A stretch of DNA of 64,000 nt from Calamus simplicifolius (lineage: Eukaryota > Streptophyta > Magnoliopsida > Arecales > Arecaceae). Below the pieces are notes generated by a model. That model worked only from the letters and a program-made list of their open reading frames with translations. It was not told the DNA's origin and did not search any database. Position 1 is the first letter of the stretch, and each line of letters begins with the position of its first letter. A program made the position numbers and the translations under genes. This document shows positions 1 to 10,828 of this stretch, piece after piece. The stretch is from assembly GCA_900491605.1 (NCBI GenBank), contig UESW01005075.1, positions 114,019 through 178,018 on the forward strand. Reading direction: 5' to 3'.

Positions 1-903
1 GGATGTCTTCTACTCTGGTTTCTTCTGCTCTATCTCTTTCTGCTCTTTCCTCTCTTCCTCCTTTCATCCAAACACCATTCAATTTCTTGAAGCCCATCCG
101 ATGAATAGTAGAGATGCTATAATAATCAGTGTGTCTCAATTTTCTTAAAGGTTCATTCTCCATAATGAGCACACCTTGGCTTCTAAAGATTAGTGTCAAA
201 TCATACCATATGGCAGTGTGATCTCTTCTTTGTAGCTGCCTCTGCCATGTATCCAATCATCATGCCAGCTAAGTTGACTGGCCTTCCAGTAATTATGCAG
301 TCCATTAAAAGAACGTCTCGCTCCGAGACATACTCGAATCTACCAATTTTGGAAACAAGATTCTTCCACAGATATTATGTAGTAATCTGAGTTCTAGATT
401 CAATTGATTTGCAAGATTTCTTCAAACTCAGTTACATCTCTCCCTAGCATTCTTGTCAATGCTCCACTTCTATCCTCATGTTGATATTCCATTAAACCGA
501 TTGTGGGCATTTCCAATAAGTTTCCAAGAATCTCAGAGGTTATTGTCACTCTTGTTCCTCTTACTATACTTATTAATCCACCTTCTCCTCTGCTTAAACC
601 GTTGTAAAACTCTCTTACTAAGGCTGGATATGTGGGGATATCAAGTGAACAGATTTTTTCCCATCCCATTTCCTTTCAAACTTCTTCCTATAGTGAACCT
701 TCCGACTCAAAGAAATCAAAATTCACCTTTCTTCCAGTGGTAATGGTCTTACCGGCTAAATGATCAACTTTGGGTGAAGATGGTGAAGGAGGGGAATCCT
801 CTTGAGTGGCCGAAGAGGAGGAAGGCGAGGGTTGCCTCCGAACAGTGCGTCTCCTCGTTGGAACGGATGCTCCACCGACGAATCCGCGCCTCTTAGGTGC
901 CAT
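1..903 (-). pseudogene. SIRE third ORF (putative plant transposon protein domain), broken and cut by the edge
   Basis: The ATG at 903-901 starts MAPKRRGFVGG, then a Ser/Pro-rich stretch. The next part (669-400, another frame) contains YPALVREFYNGL and VRGTRVTITSEILGNLLEMP. A further frame shift leads to LRLLHNICGRILFPK and MDCIITGRPVNLAGMMIGYM. This order (LVREFY..., then a G-x-R-V-x-x-x-x-E-x-I strand, then a helical region) resembles the 'putative plant transposon protein' domain (PF20167-like, from memory). Sitting after pol, it takes the slot of the env-like ORF of SIRE elements, but I see no signal peptide or membrane segment typical of an envelope protein. Function unknown; at least two frame breaks. 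Confidence 0.6.
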
Positions 904-1397
904 TGAGAAGATTGGAAGATTAATCAAGGGTTTTGAGTAGATTGGGGAAGTTGGAAAGGCTTTGGAGCTTTTTGGAGAGGTTTTGGAGACGGATGGAATG
1001 ATTGGGGGTCGACTCCGCCTTTTTATTTTTGACCTAGCTCGACTTAGAGTCGACTCCCGAAAACTGGGTGTCGGCTCCGAACCAGAAAATCTGTCAGCGC
1101 TCGAATTAGAGTCGGCTCCACAAAAGCCAGAGTCGGCTCTAATCGCTTAGACAGAACATCAAAAACTCAGGTGTCGACTCCACAAACTGTCAGAGTCGAC
1201 TCTAACAGTTTCAGAGATAAAAAATTAAGTTTCAAGGATTTGAAACTATTCAAATTAATCATCAAATTATAGATTAATGTTCCTTAGCAATTGGGGAAAC
1301 AATGAATCAAGATCTAGATAGATTTCCTTATTGAAATATCAAGATTTTTCAAGAAAATGATGAAATCTAGATAGATGTCCTTAAGAGTTTCAGAAAA
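904..1397 (-). other. Spacer between SIRE pol and ORF3, with GTCGAC palindromes
   Basis: No convincing coding sequence. About 990-1205 holds several copies of a (G/A)GTCGACTC-type palindrome, the motif also clustered in the LTR of this element. The 1210-1390 part is AT-rich. Confidence 0.6.
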
Positions 1398-2796
1398 CTA
1401 TTCCAAAGGATCACAAACTCCTAATTCTCCTCTAAGATAACAAAATCTCTCTTCACTTAAGGGTTTTGTTAATATATCTGCAAGTTGTTCTTCAGTATTC
1501 ACATAATCAAGACAAATTTCATTATTGGCTACATGTTCTCTTATAAAGTGATATCTTATTTCAATATGCTTTGTTCTTGAATGTTGAATTGGATTTTTAG
1601 TTAGATTTATTGCACTTGTATTATCACATCTTATAGGTGTCTTATCAAGTGTGATACCATAGTCTTCAAGTTGTCTCTTAATCCATAGGATTTGAGCACA
1701 GCAACTTCCAGCTGCAACATATTCTGCTTCGCAGTAGATAATGCAACCGAATTTTGCTTTTTGCTAAACCATGAGATTAAGTTACTTCCTAAAAATTGGC
1801 ATGCACCACTTGTGCTTTTTCTATCTAACTTGCATCCAGCATAATCAGAATCAGAATATGCAATCAGATTTAATGTTGAGTCTCTAGAATACCATAAACC
1901 TACATTTTTTGTTCCACTTAAGTATCTTAGTATTCTTTTAACAGCAATTAAATGTGATTCTTTAGGTTCTGACTGAAATCTAGCACATAAGCAAACAGCA
2001 AACATTATGTCTGGTCTACTTGCAGTTAAATAAAGTAGGGATCCGATTATACCTCGATAATATTTTTGATCAACCTTCTTACCTTCTTCATCTTTGTCCA
2101 GCTTGCATGAAGGACTCATTGGTGTTCCGAGGGGTTTAATTGATTCCATACCAAACTTCTTTAGAATTTCTCTTGTGTACTTTGTTTGGTTGATAAAGAT
2201 ACCCTCTTTGCTTTGTTTGATTTGGAGTCCAAGGAAGAAATTGAGTTCTCCCATCATGCTCATTTCAAATTCTCCCTGCATTAACTTAGCAAACTCTTGA
2301 CATAGAAGATCGTTAGTAGCACCAAATACAATGTCATCAACATAAATTTGAACTACAAGTAAATCTTTATCTTTTCTTTTCAAAAATAATGTTTTATCAA
2401 CATTTCCTCTTGTAAAATCATTTTCAATCAAAAATTTACTTAGTCTATCATACCAAGCTCTAGGTGCTTGTTTCAAACCATATAATGCCTTGTGCAATTT
2501 AAAAACGTGATTTGAAAATTCATGATCTTCAAAACCTGGTGGTTGTTCTACATATACTTCTTCATTTATTAATCCATTTAAAAATGCACTTTTGACATCC
2601 ATTTGAAATAAATTAATGTTCATGTGACATGCAAATGCTAGTAATAGCCTAATGGCTTCTAATCTAGCTACAGGTGCAAAAGTTTCATCAAAATCAATAC
2701 CTTCTTCTTGATTATATCCTTTTGCAACTAATCTAGCTTTGTTTCTAATTACTATGCCATTTTCATCTAGTTTATTTCTAAAAACCCATTTTGATC
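1398..2796 (-). pseudogene. SIRE reverse transcriptase and RNase H
   Basis: The RT core reads MDVKSAFLNG, ALYGLKQAPRAWYDRL and the catalytic YVDD (in QIYVDDIVFGAT); the frame is open from 2623 to 1631. RNase H follows with SDSDYAGCKLDRKSTSG and NSVALSTAKQ. The frame then breaks near 1720, and the usual copia C-terminus resumes in another frame, ending with KPLSEERFCYLRGELG and a TAG at 1400-1398. RT copies element RNA to DNA; RNase H removes the template. The late frameshift and the lost link to integrase argue against activity. Confidence 0.9.
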
Positions 2797-4163
2797 CTAT
2801 AACAGAATGATTTTAGGTCTTTCCACTAATGTCCATACATTATTTCTAGTGAATTGGTTTAATTCTTCTTGCATAGCTAGCATCCAATTATTATCTTTTT
2901 CAGCTTCTTCAATGGTTTTAGGTTCAATTTGAGAAACAAATGCAAGGTGATTACTAATATTTCTCATAGATGATCTAGTTCTTATTCCTTGAGATGGATC
3001 ACCTATAATCAATTCCTTGGGATGACTATAAGCGTATCTCCAATCTCTTGGTAGATCTATATCATTATGATTAGTATTAATATCATCAGCATTAGGCGAA
3101 TCATTATCTTTAACTTCTTGTTCATGATCTGAAGATACATTGATATTAAGTTTTTCAAGATTGTTTTCGAGAATGTTTGTATCTTCCTCATCATCAATCC
3201 TTTTGGAACTTGATGTTAAAGATTCATCAAAAATTACATGAATAGATTCTTCAACAATTAGGCTTCCTTTATTGAACACTCTATATGCTTTACTAGTTGT
3301 TGAATAACCTAAGAATATTCCTTCATCTGATTTTGCATCAAATTTACCTAAGTTATTTTTACCATTATTATGAATAAAACATTTACAACCAAATGCATGA
3401 AAATATTTAATGTTGGGTTTTCTATCATGCCATAATTCGTAAGGTGTTTTCTTTAAAATAGGTCTTATTAAGGCTCTATTTAGGATGTAACATGCTGTGT
3501 TAATAGCTTCCGCCCAAAAGTATTTTGGGAGTTTACTTTCACATAGCATGGTACGGGCCATGTCTTCTAGAGTCCTATTTTTCCTTTCAACTACACCATT
3601 TTGTTGTGGGGTCCTAGGTGCAGAAAAATTATGATTAATACCATTTTCATTGCAAAAACTTTCAAATAAGTGATTTTCAAATTCAGTTCCATGATCACTT
3701 CTTAGAGACACTATGGTAGTGTTTTTCTCATTAGTTACTTTCTTGAAGAATTTCATGAATATCGAGAAAGTCTCATCTTTGTGAGCTAAAAACATTACCC
3801 AAGTGAATCTAGAGTAATCATCTACTATCACAAGACCATATTTCTTTCCTCCTAGACTTGTGGTTCTAGTTGGTCCAAAAAGTCCATGTGAAGTAGCTCT
3901 AATGGCCTAGAAGTTGAAACAATATTTTTAGATTTAAAAGAACTTCTTGTTTGTTTTCCAAACTGACATGCATCACATATTTTGTTATTTTCAAAATCTA
4001 ATTTAGGTAGACCTTTTACTAAATCCATTCTAATTAGTTTTGAAATAAGGTGTGTGCTTGCGTGACCTAATCTTCGATGCCACAACCAACCAATCTCATT
4101 CATATTAGCATTATTAGCAACTAAGCAATGATTATTAGTAGACAATTTGTCTAAATCAATCAT
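2797..4163 (-). pseudogene. SIRE integrase region of pol, interrupted
   Basis: Integrase inserts the cDNA into the genome. The GAG-pre/zinc-binding part (4163-3852) shows WLWHRRLGHAS and ICDACQFGKQTRSSF, the HHCC finger. The catalytic core follows in a second frame (3831-2797) with VDDYSRFTWV (first Asp), LRSDHGTEF (second Asp) and PQQNGVVERKNR (Glu), so all three acidic residues are visible. A frame break separates finger and core near 3850, and another lies at the junction with RT near 2797. The C-terminal part includes the copia segment YELWHDRKPN and a variable acidic linker. Confidence 0.88.
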
Positions 4164-4341
4164 GTATACATTGCCATTTCTATTTCCAATAAAAACAATG
4201 CTATTATCAATGGGATTAGCTACAGTGCATAAAGAAGATTCAAAAGATACTTTAAAACCTTTGTCACATAATTGACTTATACTAATTAAGTTATGCTTTA
4301 AACCATCAACATAAAGTACATTTTCAATAAATGTGGAGGAG

Positions 4342-5580
4342 TTATTTGAATGTTACCAAACTCCAAGATTTGGCCTTTGCCATTGTCGCCAAATGTAACA
4401 ACTCCTCCTCTCTTTTCTTCAGGGTGATGAATTCTTCTTTGTCACCCGTCATATGTCTTGAGCAGCCACTATCAAGATACCACTTTCTCTTTGATCTCTT
4501 GGCCACAAGACATTCCTCATCGTTGTCGTCCGCCATAAAGCATATGTTTGCGACTTCCTTTTGTTCTTCTTCTTCGGAAGAAGATTCCTCGCTATCACTC
4601 CAAGTCGCCATATAAGCCTTCTTTTTCTTTTTGTAGGCTTTCTTCAACTTTGGACATTCATTTCTAAAGTGCCCCGGTTTATTACATTCATAGCAAGTCA
4701 AGGGGTCTTTCTCTTTTCTTTGTCCTTGTCCTTATTTTTATCCTTTTTCTCCTTCCCACTTAGCTCCAAATTTTTCTTGTGGAAGGGTTTCTTTCTCCTC
4801 ATAAATCTCTTAAATTTCTTGGCTAAGAGAGCAGTCTCATCATCATCATCATCATCATCATTGCTGCTGCTCTCTTCATCTTTTGCAGCTTTGAGGGCAA
4901 TCATTTTCTTTTTCTTTGAATCCTCCTCAACATGCTGCCTCATTGTCAGCTCATGGGTCATTAGAGATCCTAGAAGCTCCTCTAAGGGTAGGTGTTGAGG
5001 TCCTTAGCTTCTTGGATTGCAGTCATTTTTGCTTCCCATGATCTTGGTAATGACCTAAGAATTTTTCGAACAAGTTCGGAGTTAGTATATGTCTTACCAA
5101 GACTTTTCAAACCATTTACAATATCTGTAAATCTAGTGTACATGCATGCAATGGTTTCAGATTGTTCCATACTAAACAATTCATATTTGTGAACAAGAAT
5201 ATTAATTTTGGATTCTTTCACTTGGTTGGTACCCTCATGGGTAACCTCTAATCTATCCCAAATCTCCTTTGCGGAATTACAAGTGGAGATTCTATTAAAT
5301 TCATTAGCGTCTAATGAGCAATATAATACATTCATGGCTTTAGCGTTAAGTTGTGCCATCTTCCTATCATTATCATTCCAGTCCCTTTCGGGCTTAGGAA
5401 CAATAGTGCCATCAATAACATGTATGGGTGTACTAGGTCCATTAATTATAACACCCCAAAGCTCATAATCTTAATGAATATCCTCATTCTAGCTTTCCAA
5501 TAAGAATAATTTGAGCCATTAAAAAGTGGAGGTCTATTCGTAGAATGACCTTCAGCAAATGATCCAACTTGTGTTGCCAT
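4342..5580 (-). pseudogene. SIRE gag and protease, frameshifted
   Basis: Gag packages the element RNA; the aspartic protease cuts the polyprotein. The start is the ATG at 5580-5578, 48 bases inside the PBS, beginning MATQVGSFAEG. The frame meets a stop after about 45 residues. The rest of the capsid region is in another frame from 5359 (AKEIWDRLEVTHEGTNQVK, then LVRKILRSLPRSW, the UBN2-like copia gag pattern). A lysine- and aspartate-rich tail (4961-4698) follows. The zinc knuckle CYECNKPGHFRNEC (C-x2-C-x4-H-x4-C) lies just after 4701, and the protease active site WYLDSGCSRHMTG follows in the same frame. At least two frame breaks make it non-functional. Confidence 0.85.
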
Positions 5581-5627
5581 TTGAAACTTTAGCTCTTGAC
5601 CGTGTGATCAAAATCTAATGAGCACTA

Positions 5628-5639
5628 GCTCTGATACCA
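5628..5639 (-). other. Primer binding site (tRNA-iMet type)
   Basis: On the minus strand it reads TGGTATCAGAGC, the standard plant copia primer site matching the 3' end of initiator-Met tRNA. Two bases separate it from the LTR edge at 5642. Confidence 0.9.
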
Positions 5640-5641
5640 AT

Positions 5642-7085
5642 TGTTGGCCCAGATGACAACCCAAGAGGGGAGGGGGGGTGAATTGGGTTCTTTTAAAAAA
5701 TTAGCCTTTTTTAAAATAGTTTGCTTGAGATTAATGAAGGCAAATGCAAAGTAACTATAAAGTGCAGTGAGTAAAATTAGAGATAGAGATAGAGTCAATA
5801 GAACACGGCAAACATAAAAGATTTTATAGTGGTTCGGTGTATCCAACACCTACGTCCACTCCCAAGATTCACTTGGGTCCACACTATAATCAACCTGATT
5901 ACAGCCGAGTTGTTTTACAAGCTCACAACTCAAACTTATTGTTTTTCCGGGCGCACAACGAACCCAGCTGGTTTTCAAGGGCTCACCAGCACAAAAACCC
6001 TAACATAAGCTTAACCAAGCTTGAACCGAGGTAAGACTACCTCCGCTAGTTCAATCCCCCAGATTGAACTAGATACAAACAAATGAAATACGTTTTTCAA
6101 ATACAAAGCTCCTTAATGAGCAGATAATCAAATAATATAACAAGTTTAGAAAAGCCTGATTTGTAGATGGTTGGCTTTTGAGCTTTTCTTCTTTTCTTCT
6201 TCTCCTTGCTAGGTTGAATCAAGCCTCAGCTTCGATTCTTCACAGTTGAAGCAGTTGAGAAGGGTTGAAAAGCAAGAAGTTGAACTTCTTTCTCCAAGTT
6301 GGGAAATCCACAAAAACTTGATTTGAATGCCTTGGATTCCTCTTGAGCTTTTTGGAGTGGAGTGGATTTGAGCTAGAAGGTTTTCCTCTTGAGATTCAGG
6401 CTCTCTCTTTTTTGGATTTTTGAAATGGGATTTGTTTATTTCTGATTTTCTCACTTTTTCGTTCTCTCTTTCCGTTCTTGTTTTTTGAACAATAGTCTTC
6501 CCTTTTTATAGATTTCTTTCAAACCATTTTTGGAAGAAAACTATCCGTTGGAGTGTACCTTGTAGCAAAATATATCCGTTAGAAATAAGGTAAAATAGAA
6601 ATATACCGTTAGAGCTGATCTGGCAATTTGATTTTTCGTTCCAGGTGGGTTGGAGTCGACTCTAACTTTTTTGGAGTCGGCTCTAACTCGAAACACTTTA
6701 AAACGATATTTCCGGAGTCATCTCTGACTTTTTTGGGGTCGATAAGAAACTTTTCTGGAGTTGACTCTAACTTACCCGGAGTCGACTCTAGGTTGGGGTC
6801 AGAAAAATTGACGTTCTGCTTCTTCTGTGAGAGTCGACTCTAACAGTCTCGGAGTCGACTCTAACTTCCGTGCCAGTTCCGGAGTCGGCTCTGTGATTCC
6901 CGGAGTCGACTCTAATGTCTGCAATCTTACCTAGACATTAGATTTGATCCAGAACACGATGTAACTCCTGATTTTGATCATTCAATAGACTTATAATCTG
7001 AAACACTTAATCAAAAACATTAGAGCCTCCATTAGTTATACTCAAATAGTTTTGTTAATCATCAAAATCATCAATTGGGTCAACA
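5642..7085 (-). repeat. 5' LTR of the SIRE-type element
   Basis: The plus-strand sequence starts TGTTGGCCCA and ends TGGGTCAACA, an almost perfect 10-bp terminal inverted repeat of the TG...CA kind. The initiator-Met-type primer site lies 2 bases outside the inner edge. Length 1444 bp. A cluster of GAGTCGACTC-like palindromes sits at about 6650-6920. Confidence 0.88.
6502..6511 (-). promoter_or_regulatory. TATA box of the SIRE LTR
   Basis: Minus strand reads CTATAAAAAGG inside the LTR, a good match to a plant TATA box and in the right orientation to drive the element. No transcript evidence. Confidence 0.55.
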
Positions 7086-7616
7086 TAGCTGATCTTAATT
7101 AATTTTTGAAATTAAGATTTTGTTATTGTTGATCAAATAAGGACTACATTAGTGTTCCTTAAGTCCCACGCATGATGCCATTCAAAAAATAAGATCTAGT
7201 GTTTGTACTGGTATTTTTGTGTTTCAAATAACAAGTTCTAAAGCTTCTTTACCAGGCGACAATGGAATGGTGCTAAGCTATCATGATTCTAAATCAAGCA
7301 TTCAAATATCATTGCAAGTGCATGAAAGTGCTGGAGAGATTATCATTTGACTCGTTCTTAACACAGTTCTTCTTTGGAATGAAGTTATGCATCAATTCTA
7401 ATGAATGATCCATCTAATACTTTCTGTTATTATGGAATTTTTGAATTATTATATGTATATATATATATATATGCAACATCAAGTTCTTAATCTCAGTGCT
7501 CAAAGCTTATCTAAAGAAATGGCCAAGCTTACAAATTGCTACTATCTATAGAAGTCTGTGACTGGAGCTTTAATGTCCTGCTTAGAGCTATCGCTTCAAC
7601 ATTTTTCCACCTATTT
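7086..7616. other. Non-coding stretch between SIRE and Tat elements
   Basis: AT-rich, with a short (TA)n run near 7450-7472. No coding sequence or recognised repeat seen. Confidence 0.6.
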
Positions 7617-7621
7617 ATATA
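7617..7621. repeat. Target-site duplication of the Tat element (left)
   Basis: ATATA directly before the LTR; matched by ATATA at 27363-27367 directly after the 3' LTR. Confidence 0.75.
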
Positions 7622-7814
7622 TGTTGAGGGGTAAAATCACTATGCGTCAACAATCATGTACGTGGCTAAGGCTAGCCCTGATTCCTGCTCGTTGTGCGAC
7701 ACCCGCCAGGGATAAGTCAGCCTCGGTAGGTCGGGGCGTCTTAGCCCCTTACCGTGCTAAAGATTCTCAAGACGCGGACCGCATTTCCATACCCCCATCC
7801 GAGCCTACATCATC

Positions 7815-8125
7815 TCTCGGTCCCAGCCGAGCTATCGTCTCTCGGTCCTAGCTGAGCTATCATCTCTTGGCCCCAGCTGAGCCATCATCTCTCGGTCCCA
7901 GCCAAGCCATCATCTCTTGGTCCCAGCCAAGCTATCTCATCTCTCGGCCCTAGCCGAGCCCTCGTTTCTCGGTCCTAGCCGAGCTATCTCATCTCTCGAC
8001 CCTAGCCGAGCCCTCGTTTCTCGGTCCTGGCCGATCTATCATCTCTTGGCCCCTCCGATCAAGCTATCGTCTACCGTTTCTTGGCCCGGCCGAGCTATCG
8101 TCCCTTGGCTCTAGCCGAACCATCC
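7815..8125 (+). repeat. Tandem CTCGG-N6-CCGAG repeats in the 5' LTR
   Basis: About a dozen imperfect units of about 25 bp, of the form CTCGGTCCCAGCCGAGCTAT. Each unit is a small inverted repeat (CTCGG / CCGAG). The same array is at about 23585-23855 in the 3' LTR, and a few related units are at 19615-19740. The array lies upstream of the LTR TATA boxes, in the U3 position where enhancers usually are; a binding-site role is inference. Confidence 0.8.
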
Positions 8126-8429
8126 CACCACCCGGCTTTTCTAGCTAGTTCCTTCCGATCACTTAGCCTAACCCGAGTGATCCCCATACCTCTGCAGAAT
8201 CCGGCGCGGAAAAGCTTAAATCCTTAAGATTCAAGACAAGAATCATATCTGAGAGTGGCCTAGGCCCCTGGGGCCTATGCTCCCACCAAATCTCGAGACA
8301 TCAACAAGCTCTCCCAGCCGTTGATCCTCTAACTAACCAGATACGAATCCTACCAATCTCATAACAAACTGGATTCGAATCTCAACAGCTTTCGGACCCA
8401 TGACGCTCCCAAACAACCATGTGATCCTC

Positions 8430-8437
8430 TATAAATA
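8430..8437 (+). promoter_or_regulatory. TATA box 1 of the Tat LTR
   Basis: TATAAATA in the context CCTCTATAAATACCATAG. First of two copies, 245 bp apart. Confidence 0.6.
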
Positions 8438-8674
8438 CCATAGCTTCAGACCCCCCTCAGGTACGCCATCTTTCATGCGCACACTTGCTCACTGGCTCTC
8501 TCTCTCTCTACCTTCACTTCTGCCATTAGCGCTCCACTCAGAGCCTCTGGAGGAACTCTTCGGCGAGAGCCTTCTCCTCATTTCTGGTGACTGTTGATCT
8601 CCACTGACTTGAGCATCGAAGGGTCTTCTCCTCATTTTGGACCCATGACGCTCCCAAACAACCATGTGATCCTC

Positions 8675-8682
8675 TATAAATA
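8675..8682 (+). promoter_or_regulatory. TATA box 2 of the Tat LTR (duplicate)
   Basis: TATAAATA in an almost identical context, created by the tandem duplication. This is the copy nearer to gag. Confidence 0.6.
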
Positions 8683-8991
8683 CCACAGCTTCAGACCCCC
8701 CTCAGGTATGCCATCTCCCATGCGCACACTTGCTCACTGGCTCTCTCTCTCTCTCTCTCTGCCTTCACTTCTGCCATTAGCGCTCCGCTCGGAGCCTCTG
8801 GAGGAACTCTTCGGCGAGAGCCTTCTCCTCATTTCTGTTGACTGCCGATCTCCACTGACTTGAGCATCGAGGGCCTTCCATAGAGGGCCACCCCAACGCC
8901 TCCGCGTGCAGGGCTTCCTGTTTTGCAGGTCCGCCCCTTCTCGAGGACCGACCGCGCCCGAGTCGGAGGACGGATCCCGGCGGCAACAGAT

Positions 8992-9008
8992 TGGCGCTAG
9001 AGGAAGGG
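8992..9008 (+). other. Primer binding site of the Tat element
   Basis: TGGCGCTAGAGGAAGGG begins three bases after the LTR end. TGGCGC-starting primer sites are usual for plant gypsy elements; I cannot name the priming tRNA with confidence. Confidence 0.7.
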
Positions 9009-9071
9009 CCTCAAGTCCCATTAAAACTTTGAACAAGGAGACAAGGATCTTGTCCGGAGAAGACCTCTCTG

Positions 9072-10460
9072 ATGGCCAACCGGAAGAGAGGCAACCTCTG
9101 ATGTCCCGATCAGGTCGCCTCCCAGAGGCCTGATCCGACTGGCGCCACAGCGCCGCAACCCCCACCTGTCGAGACTCCGTCGCCGCCTGCCATTCCGGTG
9201 ACCCAGGACCAGTTTGCTACGCTGGTCCAACAAGTCCAGGCTCTCACCCACCTGGTCCAGGAGCGTCTTGCCTCTCTGCTCCACACCCCCGGAGGAGGAC
9301 GACTTCCTCTTCACCGGCAACCTCCTCTCCTTTGCCATCAGCGGACCCCCCGTCGCCCCAGGGGAGACAAACGGTCCCCTCGAACCGGTTGCGATGGAGA
9401 TCTTCCCAGATCTCGGCGAGCCCGCTCCTTCTCCGGCAACGTCTCGCCATGATTCGACGCCGTCCTTGCGGTTCTCCCGCCCTGCTCCTCTCGCCGGCGA
9501 GGAGGAGATCCGCCGTCAGATCCAGGAAATGCGTCAGGAGCTGGACGCCGCCAAGCAGAGCCCATCCCCAGCCCAAGGCAGAGCAGGGTCCCTTTCTCTA
9601 AGGGGATCATGGAGGAAGTGATTCCCTCCCATGTCAAGCTGCCGACCGTCGAGCCCTATCACGGCTCCACTGATCCGGACGACCATCTCAGCAGCTTCCG
9701 GTCAATAATGATGTTCCATGGAGCATCTGATGCGTCCTCTGCCGGGCCTTCCCATCCACACTCAGAGGATCCGCCCGAACCTGGTTCAACGCCCTGAAAC
9801 CAGGTTCCATCGATTCGTTTGATGAGCTGAGCCACCTTTTCATTGGCCAGTTTGTCAGCAGCCGCCGCCACCGACGGAGATCCGACTCCCTCTCCGAAGT
9901 CAAGCAAAGAGAGGGGGAGTCTTGAAGAATTATCTTGGCCGTTTCAACAAGGCCATGTTGGAGGTGGACCACCTTAATCATGAGGTGGCCATGTCCGCCC
10001 TAGCGGGGGGAGTTCGAAGGAGAGCGACTTCTATTTGGCAATGGAAGTCAGCTACCCCCCGTGTCTGTCTGATATGATGGCCCTTGCGGACAAATACGCT
10101 CGGGTCGAGGAGTCGCGGAGAATGGCCCGCGCTGAGCAGACGAAGAAGAAGAGCCCAAGGGCCCGACAGACACCGCCCTGTCCGTCGGCCAAGCCCGCCT
10201 CGCCGCCAAGAGTCCCTCCGCCGCCGCCAAGGAATCGCTCCCGGAGTCCCCCTAGGCGATTCGATCGCTACACTCCGTTGACTGTGCCCCGGGCAATCCT
10301 CATGGAAATAGAGCGCCAGCTTCCCCCCTGCCTCTCCGAGGGAACCCAACCCGGAGAGATCCCGCCAAGTACTGCCGCTACCATAGGGAGCACGGCCATG
10401 ACACTGAAGAATGCTGGCAGCTGAAGAACGAGATCGAAAGACTGATTCGGCGGGGTGGAC
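9072..10460 (+). pseudogene. Tat gag, frameshifted
   Basis: Gag forms the particle around the element RNA. The frame starts at ATG 9072 (MANRKRGNL), has a TGA at codon 10, and continues in frame to TQDQFATLVQQVQALTHLVQ. The capsid domain is split over several frames: LPTVEPYHGSTDPDDHL (from 9609), FDELSHLFIGQFVSSRRH, and LGRFNKAMLEVDHLNHEVA. A Pro/Arg/Ser-rich basic region follows (10100-10260). The C-terminal finger-like motif YCRYHREHGHDTEECW lies at about 10374-10421, replacing a classical zinc knuckle as is usual in Tat. One stop plus several indels make it non-coding now. Confidence 0.85.
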
Positions 10461-10495
10461 AGATCAGAAGGGCACCCGAGCCAAGCAACAGGGAG

Positions 10496-10828
10496 GTGAT
10501 CGCCAGCCTGAGCCCCCCACAACCTCCTCCCCCTCCAAATCCTCCAGTGGTTGGCCGCATCAACATGATTGAGGCCGGCGGATCCTTCAGGGGGCAGATG
10601 GTGAACCGGTGCCAAAGAACGCGCCCGCGAGCTTCCTTTTCTGATGATGATCTTCTTGGGATACAGCTTCCCCATGAGGACGCACTTGTTGTCTCCCTAA
10701 ATTTGAACAACTATGATGTAAGCCGAATCCTGGTTGATAGTGGAAGCTCGGTGAACGTTTTGTACCTCGATGTGTTTGCCAGGATGAATTGCTCATGGAA
10801 AACCTTCGAGCCGTGGATTCCACCTTGA
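10496..10828 (+). pseudogene. Tat aspartic protease region
   Basis: INMIEAGGSF followed by LNNYDVSRILVDSGSSVNVLY shows the retropepsin active-site triad DSG at about 10736-10744. The protease cleaves the polyprotein and acts as a dimer. The frame is open for 110 codons, then shifts; the downstream half (TLMGFTGDVIIPEG-like) lies in another frame. Confidence 0.85.

Larger units (their letters stand above)
1..7085 (-). mobile_element. Ty1/copia retrotransposon, SIRE (Maximus) type, truncated by window edge
   Basis: Read on the minus strand the order is LTR (7085-5642), PBS, gag, protease, integrase, reverse transcriptase/RNase H (ending 1398), a non-coding spacer and a third ORF running off the left edge. 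Integrase before RT is the copia order. An extra ORF after pol, a 1.44 kb LTR and the Asp/Lys/Glu-rich gag tail fit the SIRE lineage. The second LTR must lie left of base 1, so no target-site duplication can be checked. Coding parts carry several frameshifts and stops, so this copy is inactive. Lineage is inferred from domain order and protein resemblance, not from a tree. Confidence 0.9.
8394..8870 (+). repeat. 245-bp tandem duplication covering the LTR promoter
   Basis: GGACCCATGACGCTCCCAAA begins a unit at about 8394 and again at about 8639. Both units contain the TATA box, a CT-rich tract and the segment ending CTTGAGCATCG. The 3' LTR has only one copy (27006-27245). Confidence 0.85.
7622..8988 (+). 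repeat. 5' LTR of the Tat element
   Basis: Starts TGTTGAGGGG and ends GGCAACA, followed two bases later by the PBS. At 1367 bp it is about 295 bp longer than the 3' copy after subtracting the nested insertion (about 1072 bp). Most of the difference is a 245-bp tandem duplication in the promoter region. Confidence 0.9.

Noticed and set aside
4561..4998. Plus-strand ORF rich in Phe/Ser/Leu
   Set aside because: Mirror of the Lys/Glu/Asp-rich SIRE gag tail on the other strand.
7815..8125. CRISPR array
   Set aside because: Short imperfect repeats without unique spacers, in a eukaryotic LTR.
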